The notes: generated by a model not told the origin, from the letters alone. Positions 26,459 to 38,544 are shown, counted from the stretch's first letter. The stretch: 64,000 bases of DNA from Hyphomicrobiales bacterium (GCA_900469475.1 UBXG01000006.1:124001-188000), one strand, 5' to 3'. A program made the numbers and translations.

Positions 26459-29443
26459 TCAACCGCCGAGCGCGTCCTCGAGGAACGCCGCAAGCTGCGA
26501 CAGATGCTTGGACATCAGGCCCGTCGCCGGGGAGGCGGCGGCCGGACGGCCGGTGTAGCGAACGCGCTGGTACTTGGCATCGATATGGGCAAGCACCCAT
26601 TCCAGATACGGATCGATGAAGGACCATGCGCCCATGTTCTTCGGCTCTTCCTGGCACCAGACCATCTCCGCATTGCGGAAGCGGCTGAGCTCGTTGATGA
26701 GCGCCTTGGCCGGGAACGGATAGAGCTGTTCGATACGCAGGAGGTAGATATCGTCGATGCCGCGCTTCTCGCGCTCTTCCAGCAGATCGTAGTAGACCTT
26801 GCCCGAGCAGATGACGACGCGACGGATCTTGTTGTCCTTCTGCAGCTTGATCGGGCCATCCTTGATCACTTCCGCATCGTCCCACAGCAGGCGGTGGAAG
26901 GAGCTTTCGCCCGCCATTTCCGCAAGCGTCGACACGGCACGCTTGTGGCGCAGCAGCGACTTCGGCGTCATCAGGATCAGCGGCTTGCGGAAGTCGCGCT
27001 TCAGCTGCCGGCGCAGGATATGGAAGTAGTTCGCCGGCGTCGTGACGTTGGCGACCTGCATGTTGTCTTCGGCGCAGAGCTGCAGATAGCGTTCCAGGCG
27101 AGCCGAAGAGTGTTCCGGACCCTGGCCTTCATAGCCATGCGGCAGCAGGCAGACGAGACCGGACATGCGCAGCCACTTGCGTTCGCCCGACGAGATGAAC
27201 TGATCGAAGATGACCTGCGCGCCGTTCGCGAAATCGCCGAACTGGGCTTCCCAGAGGGTCAGCGCGTTCGGACGGGCAAGCGAGTAGCCATATTCGAAGC
27301 CGAGAACCGCTTCTTCCGAGAGCATCGAGTTGATGACTTCGTAGCGGGCCTGGGTCGGCGAGAGATTGGCGAGCGGAATGTAGCGCTCTTCGGTCTCCTG
27401 ATCGTAGAGAACCGAATGACGCTGCGAGAAGGTGCCGCGTTCGCAATCCTGACCGGACAGACGGATCTTGTGGCCTTCGACGACGAGCGAACCGAATGCC
27501 AGGGCTTCCGCCATGGCCCAATCGATGCCCTCGCCCGTCTGCACCATGTTGGCGCGGTTTTCCATGAAGCGCTGGATGGTGCGGTGCGCGTGGAAGCCAG
27601 CCGGGATTTCCGACAGCTTGCGGCCGATTTCCTTCAACGACTTCATCGGCACGGCGGTCTTGCCGCGGCGCTGCTCGTCGGCATTGTCGGCCGTGTGCAG
27701 GCCGGACCACTCGCCGTCGAGCCAGTCGGCCTTGTTCGGCTTGTAGGACTGGCCGGCCTCGAATTCCTGCTCGAGATGGGCACGCCAGTCGGCCTTCATC
27801 TTTTCGACTTCGCCTTCGGTCAGCACGCCTTCGTTGATGAGCCGCTGCGAGTAGAGCTGCAGCACCGTCTTATGGGCGCGGATGACCTTGTACATGTTCG
27901 GCTGCGTGAAGGACGGCTCATCGCCTTCATTGTGGCCGTAACGGCGATAGCAGAACATGTCGACCACAACAGGCTTGTGGAACTTCATGCGGAATTCAGT
28001 CGCGATCTTCGCGGCATAGACAACCGCTTCCGGATCGTCGCCGTTGACGTGGAAGATCGGCGCTTCGATCATCTTGGCGACGTCGGACGGATAGGGCGAC
28101 GAGCGCGAGAAGGCCGGATTGGTGGTGAAACCGATCTGGTTGTTGATGATGACGTGCATCGTGCCGGCAACGCGATGGCCGCGCAGACCGGAGAGACCAA
28201 GGATTTCAGCAACGACGCCCTGCCCGGCGAAAGCCGCGTCACCATGGATGAGCAGCGGCACGACCTTGGCACGCTCGGATAGCGGGATGATGTCGCCATC
28301 CCACTGGGTGGCGCCCATATCCTGCTTGGCGCGAGCCTTGCCCATGACGACCGGGTTGACGATTTCAAGGTGCGACGGGTTTGCCGTCAGCGACACGTGT
28401 ACCTTGGCACCATCGAAATCGCGGTCCGAGGACGCGCCGAGATGGTACTTCACGTCGCCCGAACCTTCGACTTCGTCCGGCGCATAGGAGCCGCCCTTGA
28501 ACTCGTGGAATATGGCGCGATGCGGCTTGCCCATGACCTGGGACAGCACGTTCAGACGGCCGCGGTGAGCCATGCCGAAGACGGCTTCGCGAAGACCGAG
28601 CTGGCTGCCGCTCTTGAGGATCTGCTCGAGCGCCGGGATCAGCGACTCACCACCGTCGAGGCCGAAACGCTTGGTGCCCTTGAACTTGACGTCGAGGAAC
28701 TGCTCGTAGCCTTCGGCTTCGATGATCTTCTGCAGGATGGCCTTCTTGCGCTCGGGATTGAACGCAATGCCCTTGTCCGGCCCTTCGATGCGCTCCTGAA
28801 TCCATGCTTTTTCCTCCGGATTGGAGATGTGCATGAACTCGACGCCGAGGGTTGAGCAATAGGTGCGCTCGAGGATCTCGATCATCTCGCGAATGGTCGC
28901 GAATTCGAGGCCGAGCACGTTGTCGATAAAGATCTTGCGGTCGAAGTCGGCCTCGGTGAAACCGTAGGCTTCCGGCGACAGCTCCTTGTAATCTTCGACC
29001 GGAGCGGCGATGCCGAGCGGATCGAGCTTCGCGTGCAGATGGCCGCGCATGCGATAGGCGCGGATCATCATGATGGCGCGAACGCTATCGCGCGTCGCCT
29101 GCAGCACGTCGGTTGCGCTCGCCGGCGTACCGGCGGTTTCCGCCTTCGCCTTCAGCTTGGTTTCGATGACCTTTTCAACAACGCCCCAGTCGCCATCGAG
29201 CGCGGAGACCAGATCGCCCTTTGCCGGGATCGGCCAGTTCTTGCGCTGCCAGGAGGCGCCCTTGGCCGCCTTCTTCACATCGTCGGGGCTATCCTCGAGC
29301 GCCTTGAAGAACGACCGCCACTCGTCGGATACCGATGAAGGATCGTCCTCGTAGCGCGCGTAGAGCTGCTCGATATAGGCAGCATTGGCGCCATCCAGGA
29401 ACGAGGTGATCTGAAATTGCTCGTTGGCTTCTTGCCTTGCCAT
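26459..29443 (-). CDS. sucA: 2-oxoglutarate dehydrogenase E1
   Basis: 994 residues from ATG 29443 (MARQEANEQFQITSFLDGAN), the usual rhizobial start; an upstream in-frame ATG adds 41 residues with no support. N-terminal E2-interaction segment (AYIEQLYARYEDDP), GMAHRGRLNVLSQVMGKP, the thiamine-diphosphate region GDAAFAGQGVVAE, RYGHNEGDEP, and the transketolase-like pyrimidine domain (GFEYGYSLA, LLPHGYEGQGPEHSSAR) are all seen. It decarboxylates 2-oxoglutarate and succinylates E2. A 175-bp gap with a perfect hairpin separates it from sucD. Confidence 0.99.
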   Translation of the reverse strand: MARQEANEQFQITSFLDGANAAYIEQLYARYEDDPSSVSDEWRSFFKALEDSPDDVKKAAKGASWQRKNWPIPAKGDLVSALDGDWGVVEKVIETKLKAKAETAGTPASATDVLQATRDSVRAIMMIRAYRMRGHLHAKLDPLGIAAPVEDYKELSPEAYGFTEADFDRKIFIDNVLGLEFATIREMIEILERTYCSTLGVEFMHISNPEEKAWIQERIEGPDKGIAFNPERKKAILQKIIEAEGYEQFLDVKFKGTKRFGLDGGESLIPALEQILKSGSQLGLREAVFGMAHRGRLNVLSQVMGKPHRAIFHEFKGGSYAPDEVEGSGDVKYHLGASSDRDFDGAKVHVSLTANPSHLEIVNPVVMGKARAKQDMGATQWDGDIIPLSERAKVVPLLIHGDAAFAGQGVVAEILGLSGLRGHRVAGTMHVIINNQIGFTTNPAFSRSSPYPSDVAKMIEAPIFHVNGDDPEAVVYAAKIATEFRMKFHKPVVVDMFCYRRYGHNEGDEPSFTQPNMYKVIRAHKTVLQLYSQRLINEGVLTEGEVEKMKADWRAHLEQEFEAGQSYKPNKADWLDGEWSGLHTADNADEQRRGKTAVPMKSLKEIGRKLSEIPAGFHAHRTIQRFMENRANMVQTGEGIDWAMAEALAFGSLVVEGHKIRLSGQDCERGTFSQRHSVLYDQETEERYIPLANLSPTQARYEVINSMLSEEAVLGFEYGYSLARPNALTLWEAQFGDFANGAQVIFDQFISSGERKWLRMSGLVCLLPHGYEGQGPEHSSARLERYLQLCAEDNMQVANVTTPANYFHILRRQLKRDFRKPLILMTPKSLLRHKRAVSTLAEMAGESSFHRLLWDDAEVIKDGPIKLQKDNKIRRVVICSGKVYYDLLEEREKRGIDDIYLLRIEQLYPFPAKALINELSRFRNAEMVWCQEEPKNMGAWSFIDPYLEWVLAHIDAKYQRVRYTGRPAAASPATGLMSKHLSQLAAFLEDALGG

Positions 29444-29567
29444 GGTGAATCTGCGGGCGCTCTCGCCCGTCTCCCAACTTGTTTGCATTGCCGGTTTTCG
29501 GGTCCCCGGCGACCGTATTTCGTTCACAGCCATGAAGGCCGCAGCTATGCACTTGCGAATATCCAAA

Positions 29568-29601
29568 CCGGACGGGACAAGGCGACTGCCGCCCCGTCCG
29601 G
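29568..29601 (-). promoter_or_regulatory. Perfect hairpin in the sucD-sucA gap
   Basis: CCGGACGGG (29568-29576) and CCCGTCCGG (29593-29601) make a 9-bp stem with a 16-nt loop, 17 bp after the sucD stop. On the minus strand only TTT follows, so it could be a weak terminator or an mRNA end-stabilising element. It marks the widest gap in the mdh-to-lpd gene series. Confidence 0.6.
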
Positions 29602-29618
29602 CCTTGCTATAGGTAGGC

Positions 29619-30521
29619 TCAGCCCTTCAGGACTTCCACCAGCGTCTTGCCGAGACGCGCCGGCGACGGCGACACGCGGATGCCTGCCGCTTCCATCGCT
29701 GCGATCTTGTCTTCCGCGCCGCCCTTGCCGCCGGAAATCACGGCGCCGGCATGGCCCATCGTGCGGCCGGGAGGTGCCGTGCGGCCGGCGATGAAACCGA
29801 CCATCGGCTTCTTGCGGCCCTTCTTGGCTTCGTCCTTGAGGAACTGCGCGGCTTCTTCTTCAGCCGAACCGCCGATTTCGCCGATCATGATAATCGACTT
29901 GGTTTCGTCGTCGGCGAGGAACATTTCCAGGATGTCGATGAATTCGGTACCCTTGACCGGGTCGCCGCCGATGCCGACAGCCGTGGTCTGGCCGAGACCC
30001 TCGTTCGTGGTCTGGAACACGGCTTCGTAGGTGAGCGTACCCGAACGCGAGAGAACGCCGACCGAGCCCTTCTTGAAGATTGAGCCCGGCATGATGCCGA
30101 TCTTGCATTCGTTCGGGGTGAGAACGCCCGGGCAGTTCGGTCCGATCAGACGCGACTTCGACTTGATCAGGCGGTCCTTGACCTTGACCATGTCGGCAAC
30201 CGGAATGCCTTCCGTGATGCAGACGATCAGCGGGATCTCGGCTTCGATCGCTTCGAGGATCGCAGCCGCAGCGCCTGCCGGCGGTACGTAGATGACCGAG
30301 GCGTTGGCGCCGGTCGCGTCCTTGCCTTCGGCGACGGACTTGAAGATCGGCAGCTTTTCGCCGTCCTTGCCGGTCCAGGTTTCACCGCCCTTGGAAGGGT
30401 GGATACCGCCGACCATCTTCGTGCCGTGATAGGCAAGCGCCTGTTCGGTGTGGAAGGTACCGGTCTTGCCGGTCAGGCCCTGAACCAGAACCTTGGTGTC
30501 TTTGTTGATGAGAATAGACAT
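29619..30521 (-). CDS. sucD: Succinyl-CoA synthetase alpha subunit
   Basis: 300 residues. CoA-binding Rossmann motif [14 protein letters not shown] near 15-28, the [19 protein letters not shown] segment, and the phosphorylated His257 in [16 protein letters not shown]. With SucC it converts succinyl-CoA to succinate with nucleotide triphosphate formation. It lies 12 bp after a DUF1579 gene that separates it from sucC. Confidence 0.99.
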   Translation of the reverse strand: MSILINKDTKVLVQGLTGKTGTFHTEQALAYHGTKMVGGIHPSKGGETWTGKDGEKLPIFKSVAEGKDATGANASVIYVPPAGAAAAILEAIEAEIPLIVCITEGIPVADMVKVKDRLIKSKSRLIGPNCPGVLTPNECKIGIMPGSIFKKGSVGVLSRSGTLTYEAVFQTTNEGLGQTTAVGIGGDPVKGTEFIDILEMFLADDETKSIIMIGEIGGSAEEEAAQFLKDEAKKGRKKPMVGFIAGRTAPPGRTMGHAGAVISGGKGGAEDKIAAMEAAGIRVSPSPARLGKTLVEVLKG

Positions 30522-30533
30522 GCGAGGCCTTTG

Positions 30534-31025
30534 TTACGAGAGGTTGGAAGACGCGGAGGCAACGCGGCGATATAAGCCGCTGACGACCTCCTGCCATGTA
30601 TCGCTGCCGGCGGGCGAGAACGTGACGCCCATGCGGTAGCAGTCTTCATTTTCGAACTGGAAGAGAGTGCGTTGCTGACCGCGCGGCGAGACTTTGGTCA
30701 GGACAAGCTTGTCGTCGATCCACTCGCCGGAAGCCGGCGCTGCGGGCACGAAACCCACCGTATCGAACTGATAGAGCTTGTAGGCCTGATCCGCAGCGTC
30801 GAAGCCGAGAATGTTGCGGGCTTCGAACGACGTGCTGCCGTCCCGCGTCTGCACGTAGCGCTGTTCGACGAAAAATCCGCCGAACAGACACTCAGCCGTG
30901 AGGCGCGCGGTTGCCGTGCCTTCCTTCGTCCAGGCCGAAGCCGCGACATGCTCTTCCCCTTCCCAGGTGCCGACAAAGGCATCGAGGCGAAGATGAGCAG
31001 CCGTTGGAGCGAAGGAAGCAGCCAT
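30534..31025 (-). CDS. DUF1579-family protein between sucC and sucD
   Basis: 163 residues. The start of the mature fold, [14 protein letters not shown], and [33 protein letters not shown] and [16 protein letters not shown] fit the DUF1579 beta-barrel (lipocalin-like/THAP4-type) pattern. No signal peptide, so cytoplasmic. It begins five bases after the sucC stop and ends 12 bases before sucD, so co-expression is certain in practice. A possible ligand-binding role is inferred from the fold; the function is unknown. Confidence 0.82.
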   Translation of the reverse strand: MAASFAPTAAHLRLDAFVGTWEGEEHVAASAWTKEGTATARLTAECLFGGFFVEQRYVQTRDGSTSFEARNILGFDAADQAYKLYQFDTVGFVPAAPASGEWIDDKLVLTKVSPRGQQRTLFQFENEDCYRMGVTFSPAGSDTWQEVVSGLYRRVASASSNLS

Positions 31026-31030
31026 CCCGA

Positions 31031-32224
<1,194 letters not shown>

Positions 32225-32251
32225 GGGTCTATCCCTGTTGGAACGGCTAGA

Positions 32252-33343
<1,092 letters not shown>

Positions 33344-33358
33344 TTAGATCGAAAAATT

Positions 33359-33374
33359 CTTACGTAAACGTAAG
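33359..33374. promoter_or_regulatory. Palindromic operator candidate CTTACGTAAACGTAAG upstream of mdh
   Basis: CTTACGT-AA-ACGTAAG is a perfect 7+7 inverted repeat in the 179-bp gap between mdh and zapE, and is the only strong dyad there. By position it could control the mdh-suc operon. It recalls TTACGT-n-ACGTAA sites described for MerR-type LiuR regulators, but that match is from memory and no such regulator lies in the window. Confidence 0.5.
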
Positions 33375-33393
33375 TCACTCCGTCACCGATTTG

Positions 33394-34554
33394 TTACTCG
33401 GCGGCCCGTGTTGCCGGAGTCTGGGCGAGATATTCGGCGCTGCGCATTTCGAAAAGCCGCGATGCGGTCCGGTCGAATTCGAAGCCTTCGGTGCCCCGGC
33501 GCTCCTCGAGCAGATCTTCCGGCATCGCGGCTGCGGAGACGTAAAGCCGAATATTATGATCGTAGAGCGTATCGATCAAAATGATGAAACGCTTCGTTTG
33601 GTTCCGCTTGTCCGGACCAAGCTTCGGCACGTGATCGAGAAAGATCGTATCGAAACGCTCGGCGATGGCGAGGAAATCGGCAGGCCCGAGCGGCGCGTCG
33701 CAAAGATCGGCGAAGGAAAAACGCGCCATGCGATCGACGGCGAGCGGGACATGGATGGAGCGCCCCTTCATCGGGATCTCAGTCGGCTGTGCCTTGCGCC
33801 CATGCAGCCCCTGCATCCAGGAGGCGTCCATCGCCATGTCGGTGCGCTGGTCAAGCGGAGTGAGATAGACCGGCTGGCTGTTCAGCTTCTCCATGCGGTA
33901 ATCGGTCGGCGAATCCAGAGTCACGATATCGACATGCTTCTTCAGGAGATCGATGAAGGGCAGGAAAAGGCCACGATTGAGCCCGTCACGATAGAGATTG
34001 TCCGGCTCGACATTCGAGGTGGCGATCAGCACGCAGCCGAGCGAAAACAGCTCGGAAAACAGCCGCGAGAGGATCATCGCGTCGGCAATGTCGGTGACCG
34101 TGAATTCATCGAAGCACAGCAATTCGGCTTCGGCATAGAGATCGGCGGCAACAGGCGGTATGGGGTCGGTCTGCTTTGTCTCGCCGTTCTTGAATTTCAG
34201 CCGCTGCGCCGCAATCCGGTTGTGCACATCGTTCATGAACTCGAAAAAATGCGCCCGGCGCTTTTTCGGGCAGGGCGCCATTGCGAAGAACATGTCCATC
34301 AACATGGTCTTGCCGCGGCCGACGCTGCCGTGAATATAGAGGCCCTTGATGGTCTCGGCCGATTTCTTGCGCGCGGCGAACATCCACCCCAGCGCGCTGG
34401 ACTTTGCCGCGGGCCGTTTCCGCTTGAAATCGGCAAGCACGCGGTCCAGCTTTTTCGCCACATCCATCTGCGCCGAATCCACCTGAAGGGATCCGGATAC
34501 CGTCAGCGCCTTCAGCTGTTCGCAGACGCTGATCGAGTAATCTGGCATCGGCTG
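33394..34554 (-). CDS. zapE: Cell division protein ZapE / AFG1-like ATPase
   Basis: 386 residues from ATG 34554 (MQPMPDYSISVCEQLK); an ATG at 34590 would add 12. Walker A GSVGRGKTMLMDMFF is followed by the AFG1 motif RAHFFEFMNDVHNRI, a Walker B-like LLCFDEFTVTDIADAMIL, and CVLIATSNVEPDNLY and GLNRGLFLPFIDLL. ZapE binds FtsZ under stress in E. coli; AFG1 is a mitochondrial relative. It lies 65 bp after the omp19-like gene on the same strand. The C-terminus is about 13 bp beyond the mdh-side palindrome. Confidence 0.94.
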   Translation of the reverse strand, partial: QPMPDYSISVCEQLKALTVSGSLQVDSAQMDVAKKLDRVLADFKRKRPAAKSSALGWMFAARKKSAETIKGLYIHGSVGRGKTMLMDMFFAMAPCPKKRRAHFFEFMNDVHNRIAAQRLKFKNGETKQTDPIPPVAADLYAEAELLCFDEFTVTDIADAMILSRLFSELFSLGCVLIATSNVEPDNLYRDGLNRGLFLPFIDLLKKHVDIVTLDSPTDYRMEKLNSQPVYLTPLDQRTDMAMDASWMQGLHGRKAQPTEIPMKGRSIHVPLAVDRMARFSFADLCDAPLGPADFLAIAERFDTIFLDHVPKLGPDKRNQTKRFIILIDTLYDHNIRLYVSAAAMPEDLLEERRGTEGFEFDRTASRLFEMRSAEYLAQTPATRAAE

Positions 34555-34619
34555 CATGGGGAAATATCCGCCTGTGCAAATGGGGCGCATCCAGAGGATG
34601 CCACCCCTTTCAAATAAGC

Positions 34620-35147
34620 TTATCGGCTGAGGCTGAGCGGTTGACCGGAGGCGGTCGAACCGTCAAAGCGCGAAGCGGCCGTCTTGTAGACCGTACCGAT
34701 CGTCGAGCCGTCACGATTCTTCAACAGGACCTGCTTGCCGGAAACCTCCCACGACCCCATCGAGGTCAGCTCGCCAGCGCAACCACGCGTGCCACCGCGC
34801 GAGCCACTGCCGAGGTTCGTCAGCGTCAGGAACATGTCGCAGCTCGATCCGCCGTTGCTGACCTTCCAACTGCCGACCATCGATTCCTTCGTGACATCCA
34901 TGGCGGACGCCGCCATCGCCTGCTGCTGTGCTGGATTGGCTGCATTCGGCGCGCTCGCAGGAGCGGCCGGGAACTGCGAACCGTTGCCGGCGCCCGCGGG
35001 CGGAAGCTGGCTGGATTGTACGGAAGGAACAGGCTGAGCCTGCAGTGGCGGCGGAGAAGAATAACTGTCGTTGTTGTATGCCGTGCGCTGGCAACCGGCA
35101 AGCGACAGGCCAATCGCCGCAGCCGTCACTGCATATCTAAACTGCAT
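34620..35147 (-). CDS. Omp19-like outer-membrane lipoprotein with AprI/Inh protease-inhibitor domain
   Basis: 175 residues, close to Brucella Omp19. Start ATG 35147 is placed seven bases after AGGAG (an ATG three bases earlier is too close). Lipoprotein signal peptide with lipobox LAGC, lipidated Cys19. A Pro/Gln/Ala-rich tether (about 30-85) leads to a C-terminal inhibitor domain ([40 protein letters not shown]) with a probable disulfide. In Brucella, Omp19 inhibits host proteases; in a rhizobium a periplasmic or plant-protease target is conceivable (inference). Confidence 0.88.
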   Translation of the reverse strand: MQFRYAVTAAAIGLSLAGCQRTAYNNDSYSSPPPLQAQPVPSVQSSQLPPAGAGNGSQFPAAPASAPNAANPAQQQAMAASAMDVTKESMVGSWKVSNGGSSCDMFLTLTNLGSGSRGGTRGCAGELTSMGSWEVSGKQVLLKNRDGSTIGTVYKTAASRFDGSTASGQPLSLSR

Positions 35148-35485
35148 CATCACACTCCTAAATGATTGTCCACCGCTGACATCGGCAAAGTGATATTTAA
35201 TGATGTCCGAATTATCGTATTTCACTTTGGTTAATCAAGTCGATACCGCCACAAATTGCCGAAGGCCATAGCTGGACAAGAATCGGGTGGTTTCAAGGCT
35301 TAGTCCGCGGCAACTCATCCAAAATGACTGCGAGCGGTCAATTCGGTTGCCTCTCCGAGGCCCGCCTGTACTCGAAAGCGGTTCGCGACAGCAGCATATC
35401 GCGTGCCACCTAGAGGACATGCAGGCGCTTCGGCGAACCTGCCGGAGCACCTTGATTTTGCAATTAAATGGCCGGAAACGGCGGG
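35148..35485. other. 338-bp gene-free gap between omp19-like gene and sdhB
   Basis: No plausible coding frame or RNA gene was seen. It holds the promoter of the lipoprotein gene (35211-35238) and, at its right edge, the hairpin over the sdhB stop codon. The middle (35250-35460) shows nothing recognisable. Confidence 0.6.
35211..35238 (-). promoter_or_regulatory. Probable sigma-70 promoter of the omp19-like gene
   Basis: On the minus strand, TTGATT (35238-35233), 16 bp, then GATAAT (35216-35211). Transcription would start near 35204, giving a leader of roughly 55 nt to ATG 35147. Spacing and hexamers fit the housekeeping consensus; no experiment supports it. Confidence 0.45.
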
Positions 35486-35497
35486 TTAGACCCGCCG
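35479..35497 (-). terminator. Hairpin overlapping the sdhB stop codon
   Basis: CGGCGGGT (35479-35486) and ACCCGCCG (35490-35497) form a perfect 8-bp stem with a 3-nt loop. It takes in the last codons and the TAA stop of sdhB; on the minus strand TTTCCGG follows. Probable end of the sdh transcript, though the T-run is short. Confidence 0.6.
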
Positions 35498-36265
35498 CTC
35501 GACCATCATCTTCTTGATTTCAGCGATCGCCTTGGCCGGGTTCAGACCCTTCGGGCAGGTCTGGGCGCAGTTCATGATCGTATGGCAGCGATAGAGGCGG
35601 AACGGATCCTCGAGATTGTCGAGACGCTCGCCCTTGGCTTCGTCTCTGGAATCGATCAACCAGCGGTAGGCCTGCAGCAGAACGGCCGGACCCAGGTAAC
35701 GGTCGCCGTTCCACCAGTAGCTCGGACAGGAGGTCGAGCAGCAGGCGCAGAGAATGCACTCGTAGAGGCCGTCGAGCTTCAGGCGGTCCTCATGGCTCTG
35801 CTTCCATTCCTTGGCCGGCGGCGGTGATACCGTCTTCAGCCAGGGTTCGATCGAGCGATGCTGCGCGTAAAAGTTCGTCAGATCCGGCACGAGGTCCTTG
35901 ACGACGGGCATGTGCGGCAGTGGGTAGACCTTCACCGTGCCCTTGATCTCGTCCAGACCCTTGGTGCAGGCGAGCGTGTTGGTGCCGTCGATGTTCATCG
36001 CACAGGAGCCGCAAATGCCTTCGCGGCAGGAGCGGCGCAATGTCAGCGTCGGGTCGATGTTGTTTTTGATGTAGAGCAGGCCATCGAGCACCATCGGGCC
36101 GCAATCATCGATGTCGATATAGTAGGTATCGATGCTCGGGTTCTGGCCGTCATCCGGGCTCCAGCGATAGACGCGGAATTCGCGCGTGTTCTTGGCACCG
36201 ACCGGCTTCGGCCAGACCTTGCCTTCGCGCATCTGAGAGTTCTTGGGGAGAGCGAGTTCAACCAT
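35486..36265 (-). CDS. sdhB: Succinate dehydrogenase iron-sulfur subunit
   Basis: 259 residues. 2Fe-2S cysteines are in [22 protein letters not shown]. The 4Fe-4S and 3Fe-4S sets are in [19 protein letters not shown] and [20 protein letters not shown]. It passes electrons from SdhA FAD to quinone at the SdhCD membrane anchor. Last gene of sdhCDAB, 17 bp after sdhA. Confidence 0.99.
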   Translation of the reverse strand: MVELALPKNSQMREGKVWPKPVGAKNTREFRVYRWSPDDGQNPSIDTYYIDIDDCGPMVLDGLLYIKNNIDPTLTLRRSCREGICGSCAMNIDGTNTLACTKGLDEIKGTVKVYPLPHMPVVKDLVPDLTNFYAQHRSIEPWLKTVSPPPAKEWKQSHEDRLKLDGLYECILCACCSTSCPSYWWNGDRYLGPAVLLQAYRWLIDSRDEAKGERLDNLEDPFRLYRCHTIMNCAQTCPKGLNPAKAIAEIKKMMVERRV

Positions 36266-36282
36266 GGTCAGTTCCTCTCAGA

Positions 36283-38139
36283 TCAGTACACGCGTGCCTT
36301 CGGCTCGATCTTGTGCGGATCGATGCCTTCGGCGATCAGGTCGGTGTGAACCGGACGATAGTCGAGCTTCACGTCGCCTGCCTCGTTAACCCAGGCAAGC
36401 GTATGCTTGCGCCAGTTTTCGTCGTCGCGGCCAGCGAACTTACCCTCGGTATAGTCTTCGCGAGCATGCGAGCCGCGGCTTTCCTTGCGGGCCTCGGCGC
36501 CGTAGATCGTCGTGATGGCGTTGGCCATCAGATTGTGGAGTTCCAGCGTTTCGACGAGGTCGGAATTCCAGATCAGCGAACGGTCGGTGACCTTGATGTC
36601 GGACATTTCACCCCAGATTTCCGAAAGACGGCGGCAGCCGGATTCCAGCGATTCCTGGGTGCGGAACACGGCCGCATCTTCCTGCATGGCGCGCTGCATC
36701 TTTTCGCGCAGCGCTGCCGTCGGCGTCGAGCCGCTGGCGTGACGCAAGCGATCGAAGCGCTCCATGATCTTGTCGCAGGCCGCGACATTGACCGGAGGAA
36801 CCGGGCCGACGCGGTCGATGACCTGGCCGGCGCGGATGGCGGCGGCGCGGCCGAAGACCACAAGGTCGATCAGCGAATTCGAGCCGAGGCGGTTGGCGCC
36901 ATGCACCGACGCGCAGCCGGCTTCGCCGACGGCCATCAGGCCCGGCAGCACGCGCTCGGGATTGTTGCTGTCGGCATTCAGCACTTCGCCCCAGTAATTC
37001 GTCGGAATGCCGCCCATATTGTAGTGAACGGTCGGCAGGACCGGGATCGGATCGCGGGTCACATCGACGCCGGCGAAGATGCGCGCGCTCTCGGAGATGC
37101 CCGGGAGGCGCTCATGCAGCACGGCCGGATCGAGATGGTCGAGATGCAGGAAGATATGATCCTTGTTCTTGCCAACGCCGCGACCCTCACGGATCTCAAG
37201 CGTCATGCAGCGCGAAACGACGTCACGCGAAGCAAGGTCCTTCGCCGAAGGAGCATAGCGCTCCATGAAACGCTCGCCCTCGGAATTGACAAGATAGCCG
37301 CCTTCGCCGCGCGCACCTTCGGTGATGAGACATCCCGAACCGTAGATGCCGGTCGGATGGAACTGCACGAATTCCATGTCCTGCAACGGCAGGCCGGCGC
37401 GGGCTACCATGCCGCCGCCGTCGCCGGTGCAGGTATGGGCAGATGTCGCCGAGAAATAGGCGCGGCCGTAGCCGCCGGTCGCCAGCACCACCATCTTGGC
37501 GGCGAAGCGATGGATCGTGCCATCATCCAGGCACCAGGCGACAACGCCGGTGCAGCGGCTGCCATCGTCGGACATGATAAGGTCGAGCGCGAAATATTCG
37601 ATGAAGAATTCAGCGTTGTTGCGCAGTGACTGACCATAGAGCGTGTGCAGGATGGCATGGCCCGTACGGTCGGCGGCAGCGCAGGTGCGCTGCACCGGCG
37701 GTCCCTCGCCGAAATTCTGCATGTGGCCGCCGAACGGGCGCTGGTAGATCTTGCCTTCTTCGTTGCGCGAGAAAGGCACGCCGTAGTGCTCAAGCTCGTA
37801 AACGGCCTTCGGCGCCTCCATGACCATATACTGCATGGCGTCGACGTCGCCGAGCCAGTCCGAGCCCTTGACGGTGTCGTAGAGGTGCCACTGCCAGCTG
37901 TCCGGCGTCATGTTCTGCAGCGAGGCGGCAATACCGCCCTGCGCCGCGACGGTGTGCGAGCGCGTCGGGAAGACCTTGGTGATGCAGGCGGTGCGGAAGC
38001 CCTGCTCGGCCATGCCGAGCGTGGCGCGCAGGCCGGCGCCGCCGGCGCCGACGACGATCACATCATAGGAGTGATCGATGTATTTATAGGCTTTCCCGTT
38101 CTGGGCAGCCCCATTCTGAGCGGATGAGTTCGGTGCCAT
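36283..38139 (-). CDS. sdhA: Succinate dehydrogenase flavoprotein subunit
   Basis: 618 residues, slightly longer than usual because of the Asn/Gln-rich start [19 protein letters not shown]-binding [19 protein letters not shown]; covalent FAD attachment at His62 in [12 protein letters not shown]. Active-site region [20 protein letters not shown], and [20 protein letters not shown]. It oxidises succinate to fumarate. Seven bases after sdhD. Confidence 0.99.
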   Translation of the reverse strand: MAPNSSAQNGAAQNGKAYKYIDHSYDVIVVGAGGAGLRATLGMAEQGFRTACITKVFPTRSHTVAAQGGIAASLQNMTPDSWQWHLYDTVKGSDWLGDVDAMQYMVMEAPKAVYELEHYGVPFSRNEEGKIYQRPFGGHMQNFGEGPPVQRTCAAADRTGHAILHTLYGQSLRNNAEFFIEYFALDLIMSDDGSRCTGVVAWCLDDGTIHRFAAKMVVLATGGYGRAYFSATSAHTCTGDGGGMVARAGLPLQDMEFVQFHPTGIYGSGCLITEGARGEGGYLVNSEGERFMERYAPSAKDLASRDVVSRCMTLEIREGRGVGKNKDHIFLHLDHLDPAVLHERLPGISESARIFAGVDVTRDPIPVLPTVHYNMGGIPTNYWGEVLNADSNNPERVLPGLMAVGEAGCASVHGANRLGSNSLIDLVVFGRAAAIRAGQVIDRVGPVPPVNVAACDKIMERFDRLRHASGSTPTAALREKMQRAMQEDAAVFRTQESLESGCRRLSEIWGEMSDIKVTDRSLIWNSDLVETLELHNLMANAITTIYGAEARKESRGSHAREDYTEGKFAGRDDENWRKHTLAWVNEAGDVKLDYRPVHTDLIAEGIDPHKIEPKARVY

Positions 38140-38146
38140 GATGCAA

Positions 38147-38527
38147 TTATCCTACGAACGCGATCTTCAGAATGGCGAAGAGACAGAGCCCCGCCACGAC
38201 GACCGCGAAGAACGTGTTGAGCATGAGAAGAACGATCTTGCCGAATTCGCCGTGGACATAGTCCTCGATGATGACCTGCATGCCGAGCTTCATGTGAATG
38301 ACGCCGGAGATCACCATCAGGCCGAAGATCACGGCAACGATCGGGTTCGAGATCGCGTGCACGACTTCCGCATAGGGCGCGCCGGCATAGATGATCAGGA
38401 AAATGACGAAGAAGAGAAAGAGGGGAACATTGGCAACGGCGGTCAGGCGCTGGCGCCAGAAATGATCGGTGCCTTCCTTGGCGGAACCGAGACCGCGGAC
38501 TTTGCCCAGAGGAGTGCGCATATCCAT
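38147..38527 (-). CDS. sdhD: Succinate dehydrogenase membrane anchor subunit SdhD
   Basis: 126 residues with three transmembrane segments (about 32-50, 58-78 and 97-122). The haem/quinone-side motif [23 protein letters not shown] is characteristic; His and Asp in it are the usual haem-ligand and quinone-site positions. Between sdhC and sdhA. Confidence 0.94.
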   Translation of the reverse strand: MDMRTPLGKVRGLGSAKEGTDHFWRQRLTAVANVPLFLFFVIFLIIYAGAPYAEVVHAISNPIVAVIFGLMVISGVIHMKLGMQVIIEDYVHGEFGKIVLLMLNTFFAVVVAGLCLFAILKIAFVG

Positions 38528-38544
38528 GAGAAATATCCTTTAAA

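Noticed and set aside
26318..28282. Plus-strand open frame of about 650 codons opposite sucA
   Set aside because: Antisense shadow of sucA; no motif or ribosome site, while the minus-strand protein matches 2-oxoglutarate dehydrogenase throughout.
35235..35450. Short open frames on both strands in the gap between the lipoprotein gene and sdhB
   Set aside because: Arg/Ser-rich composition, no ribosome site and no conserved motif; treated as non-coding.
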